Shown: piece after piece, positions 62,864 to 64,000 of the stretch
How positions within the stretch are numbered: the first letter of the stretch is position 1
How the letters are laid out: the number at the start of each line of letters is the position of its first letter
NCBI RefSeq assembly: GCF_019443445.1
Contig: NZ_CP080378.1
Span: 4,030,001-4,094,000, forward strand
DNA from: Massilia sp. PAMC28688
Lineage (GTDB): Bacteria; Pseudomonadota; Gammaproteobacteria; Burkholderiales; Burkholderiaceae_D
Direction of reading: 5' to 3'
DNA length: 64,000 nt
Program-made: the position numbers and the translations under genes
Notes under the pieces: generated by a model
Databases searched by the model: none
What the model was told of the DNA's origin: nothing
What the model saw: the letters and a program-made list of their open reading frames with translations, nothing else

Positions 62864-63205
62864 TCACAGTCGCCACTGCGCTGGTGCCGGTGCCGACAGG
62901 CGTTGCCAGTCCACGCCAGCGACCAGCCATTGCCATTGTTCGGCGCTGATCTGCCAGCAGGCGTCGTCAACTTGGGGCCAGACAAACTGGCCCCGGTGCA
63001 GGCGGCGCAGGCACATCCACACGCCCGTGCCATCCCAGCAGACCATCTTCAGGCGCGTACGGCGACGGTTGGCAAACACGTATGCCGTGCCATCGCATGG
63101 CGGCCGCCCCAGCGCCTGCTGCACATGCAAGGACAGCCCGTCGATGCCGATGCGCATGTCCACCGCTGCCGTCGCCAGCCAGATTGCATTGGCCGACAGC
63201 TGCAT
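62864..63205 (-). CDS. tnpB: IS66 accessory protein TnpB
   Basis: The 113-residue protein shows the IS66 Orf2 pattern: AVDMRIGIDGLSLHVQ, DGTAYVFANRRRTRLKMVCWD and HRGQFVWPQ. ATG 63205 overlaps the tnpA stop (TGATG), so the two are coupled; a TTG at 63208 is also open. TnpB is needed for IS66 transposition, though its exact action is not known. Confidence 0.93.
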   Translation of the reverse strand: MQLSANAIWLATAAVDMRIGIDGLSLHVQQALGRPPCDGTAYVFANRRRTRLKMVCWDGTGVWMCLRRLHRGQFVWPQVDDACWQISAEQWQWLVAGVDWQRLSAPAPAQWRL

Positions 63206-63495
63206 CAAAGCGCCCGCATCACTTCGGCCAGCCAGCTGGCCGGTATCGCGCCGGGCAGCGTCAAGGTCCAGCCGCGCTCACTACGTAGCGTGATCGTCGG
63301 CATCGCCGCCGGCACGCCCACCACCCGCACCGGTAGCAGCGCCGACGTTTGCACACCCGTCAATCGCCGCACCCAGTAGCCGACCTGGCGCGCTGGGAAA
63401 CCATGTTGGATTGCGTAGGCGCGCTGGGACAAGCCGCTTGCCTGCCATTGAGCTACCCGCTCCTGCCATACCTGCTCGCGTTCCACGTTGTTCAC
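63205..63495 (-). CDS. tnpA: IS66 accessory protein TnpA
   Basis: The 96-residue protein has a helix-turn-helix start (WQERVAQWQASGLSQRAYAI, HGFPARQVGYWVRRL) usual for IS66 TnpA, and a beta-rich tail (TITLRSERGWTLTLPG). It is the first gene of the element and is probably DNA-binding. Confidence 0.92.
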   Translation of the reverse strand: MNNVEREQVWQERVAQWQASGLSQRAYAIQHGFPARQVGYWVRRLTGVQTSALLPVRVVGVPAAMPTITLRSERGWTLTLPGAIPASWLAEVMRAL

Positions 63496-63573
63496 ACTGT
63501 CCTCCTAAAGTACGAGGGATGCAGTGTGGCCAGTGTGATTAGGAATTCATAGGTGGGCCGGCTGGCCGCTTAC

Positions 63574-63733
63574 GGTCGAGATCGAAAACGGCACAAAAGC
63601 CGCCTTTTCGATGTTGCTCGACCTCATGGACGCGGGTGACCCCCGGTGCACTTTCAAGGAACAAGCGTAACGTATCTGCCGTGTCGTTAGGATCGTATCG
63701 TTGTCGTCGCATGAACCGCTGAGCTTGACGCAT
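63574..63733 (-). pseudogene. 5' part of a small gene split by the IS66 element
   Basis: ATG 63733 is preceded by GGAAAGG. The piece encodes MRQAQRFMRRQRYDPNDTAD and on to GFCAVFDLD, where the IS66 element enters. In the present state it reads on into the element as RKRPAGPPMNS and stops at 63539. The restored product is about 73 residues, basic at the N terminus, and belongs to no family I recognise. Confidence 0.75.
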
Positions 63734-63788
63734 CGTTGCCTTTCCGCTTTGTGCTTTGTAGTGCTCCGACAGACCGCTTCTGGCCCAG

Positions 63789-63921
63789 GCTGTGTAAAAA
63801 CGCAGAAAAATTTGGCGTGAGAAAAAATCGACCCTCCAGAACGGCCGCTACGCGATTTTCTCGGTGCGGAGAATGGTCACCCTACCCATGAAATTTACAT
63901 GCTTCTGCGTTTTTACACAGC
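63789..63921. mobile_element. 133-bp MITE-like element
   Basis: Perfect 19-bp inverted repeats GCTGTGTAAAAACGCAGAA (63789-63807) and its complement (63903-63921) bound 133 bases with no coding content. TGTGTAAAAAC-type ends resemble those of transposase-bearing elements, so this may be a non-autonomous derivative. No clear target duplication is visible. Confidence 0.65.
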
Positions 63922-64000
63922 AAAGTCCCGTTGCCTAACACGCTTACGCCGTCGACGACTCCGTAAGAACGCATGCGTTCTTCGATTTCTGCAAGGGGTG
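63882..64000 (-). CDS. C-terminal end of an unidentified protein, altered by the MITE-like element
   Basis: A minus-strand frame enters from the window edge reading PLAEIEERMRSYGVVDGVSV and LGNGTL, a protein-like sequence. It then runs into the inverted repeat of the MITE-like element, which supplies the last dozen residues (LCKNAEACKFHG) and the stop at 63882-63884. The original C terminus has probably been replaced. The family cannot be named from so short a piece. Confidence 0.4.
   Translation of the reverse strand, partial: PLAEIEERMRSYGVVDGVSVLGNGTLLCKNAEACKFHG

Larger units (their letters stand above)
61233..63573 (-). mobile_element. Complete IS66-family insertion sequence
   Basis: The 2341-bp element has inverted ends starting GTAAGCGGCCAGCC at both 61233 and 63573. 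It is flanked by a perfect 8-bp target duplication GGTCGAGA (61225-61232 and 63574-63581), the usual size for IS66. It carries tnpA, tnpB and tnpC intact, so it looks recent and possibly active. It interrupts a small gene. Confidence 0.95.

Overview
The window reads as the chromosome of a GC-rich Gram-negative environmental bacterium. It most resembles the Massilia/Duganella/Telluria group of Oxalobacteraceae. The grounds are PEP-CTERM sorting signals, a carbohydrate TonB-dependent receptor, a GgpPS-type osmolyte enzyme, a YtfQRT/YjfF transporter and gene families typical of Burkholderiales. The genus is inferred from protein style, not from a marker gene.

Layout. 1-3.8 kb (minus): an operon of a glucosylglycerol-phosphate synthase/phosphatase fusion, a PfkB kinase and a GH4 glycosidase cut by the window edge. 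4.1-13.5 kb (mostly minus): an Lnt-like protein with an extra C-terminal domain, a secreted SGNH esterase, small membrane and hypothetical proteins, a hybrid histidine kinase and a cupin-like protein. 13.8-18.6 kb: a PEP-CTERM protein, a diguanylate cyclase, a secreted GH43 arabinanase and an HD-GYP protein.

18.8-52.8 kb is one large L-arabinose/arabinan utilisation region. araB-araD-araA-HAD-tal run on the minus strand (phosphorylative route). On the plus strand come a short-chain dehydrogenase; an uptake operon (TonB receptor, GPH symporter, GH43, aldose epimerase); an oxidative operon (L-arabonate dehydratase, AraD1, 2-oxoglutarate-semialdehyde dehydrogenase, dehydrogenase) that continues into GH97, GH51, two GH43 and GH127 genes; a YtfQRT/YjfF-type furanose ABC importer; one more GH43; and a GbpR-like LysR regulator. 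Exported enzymes would trim arabinan and other arabinosides, the TonB receptor, symporter and ABC system would import the products, and two routes would burn arabinose.

The most notable find is regulatory. Five promoters in this region share GATATC-N6-GATATC, then exactly 19 nt, a TTGGAT-like -35, exactly 18 nt and a TAnnnT -10. The palindrome centre falls near -65, the usual position of a LysR-type activator. They precede the GH43 arabinanase, araB, the TonB receptor, the arabonate dehydratase and the ABC importer. This predicts one regulon covering both catabolic routes, polymer breakdown and uptake, probably under the LysR gene at 51.85 kb.

53.2-57.2 kb holds a PEP-CTERM protein and a 1066-residue subtilase. 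57.3-64 kb is a decayed, insertion-rich zone: remnants of a chemotaxis receptor, an IS5-family transposase and possibly a uracil-DNA glycosylase; an IS3-family element; small membrane proteins, one behind a 32-residue Gly-rich ORF; an IS66 element with a perfect 8-bp target duplication splitting a small gene; and a 133-bp MITE-like element inside a gene at the window end.
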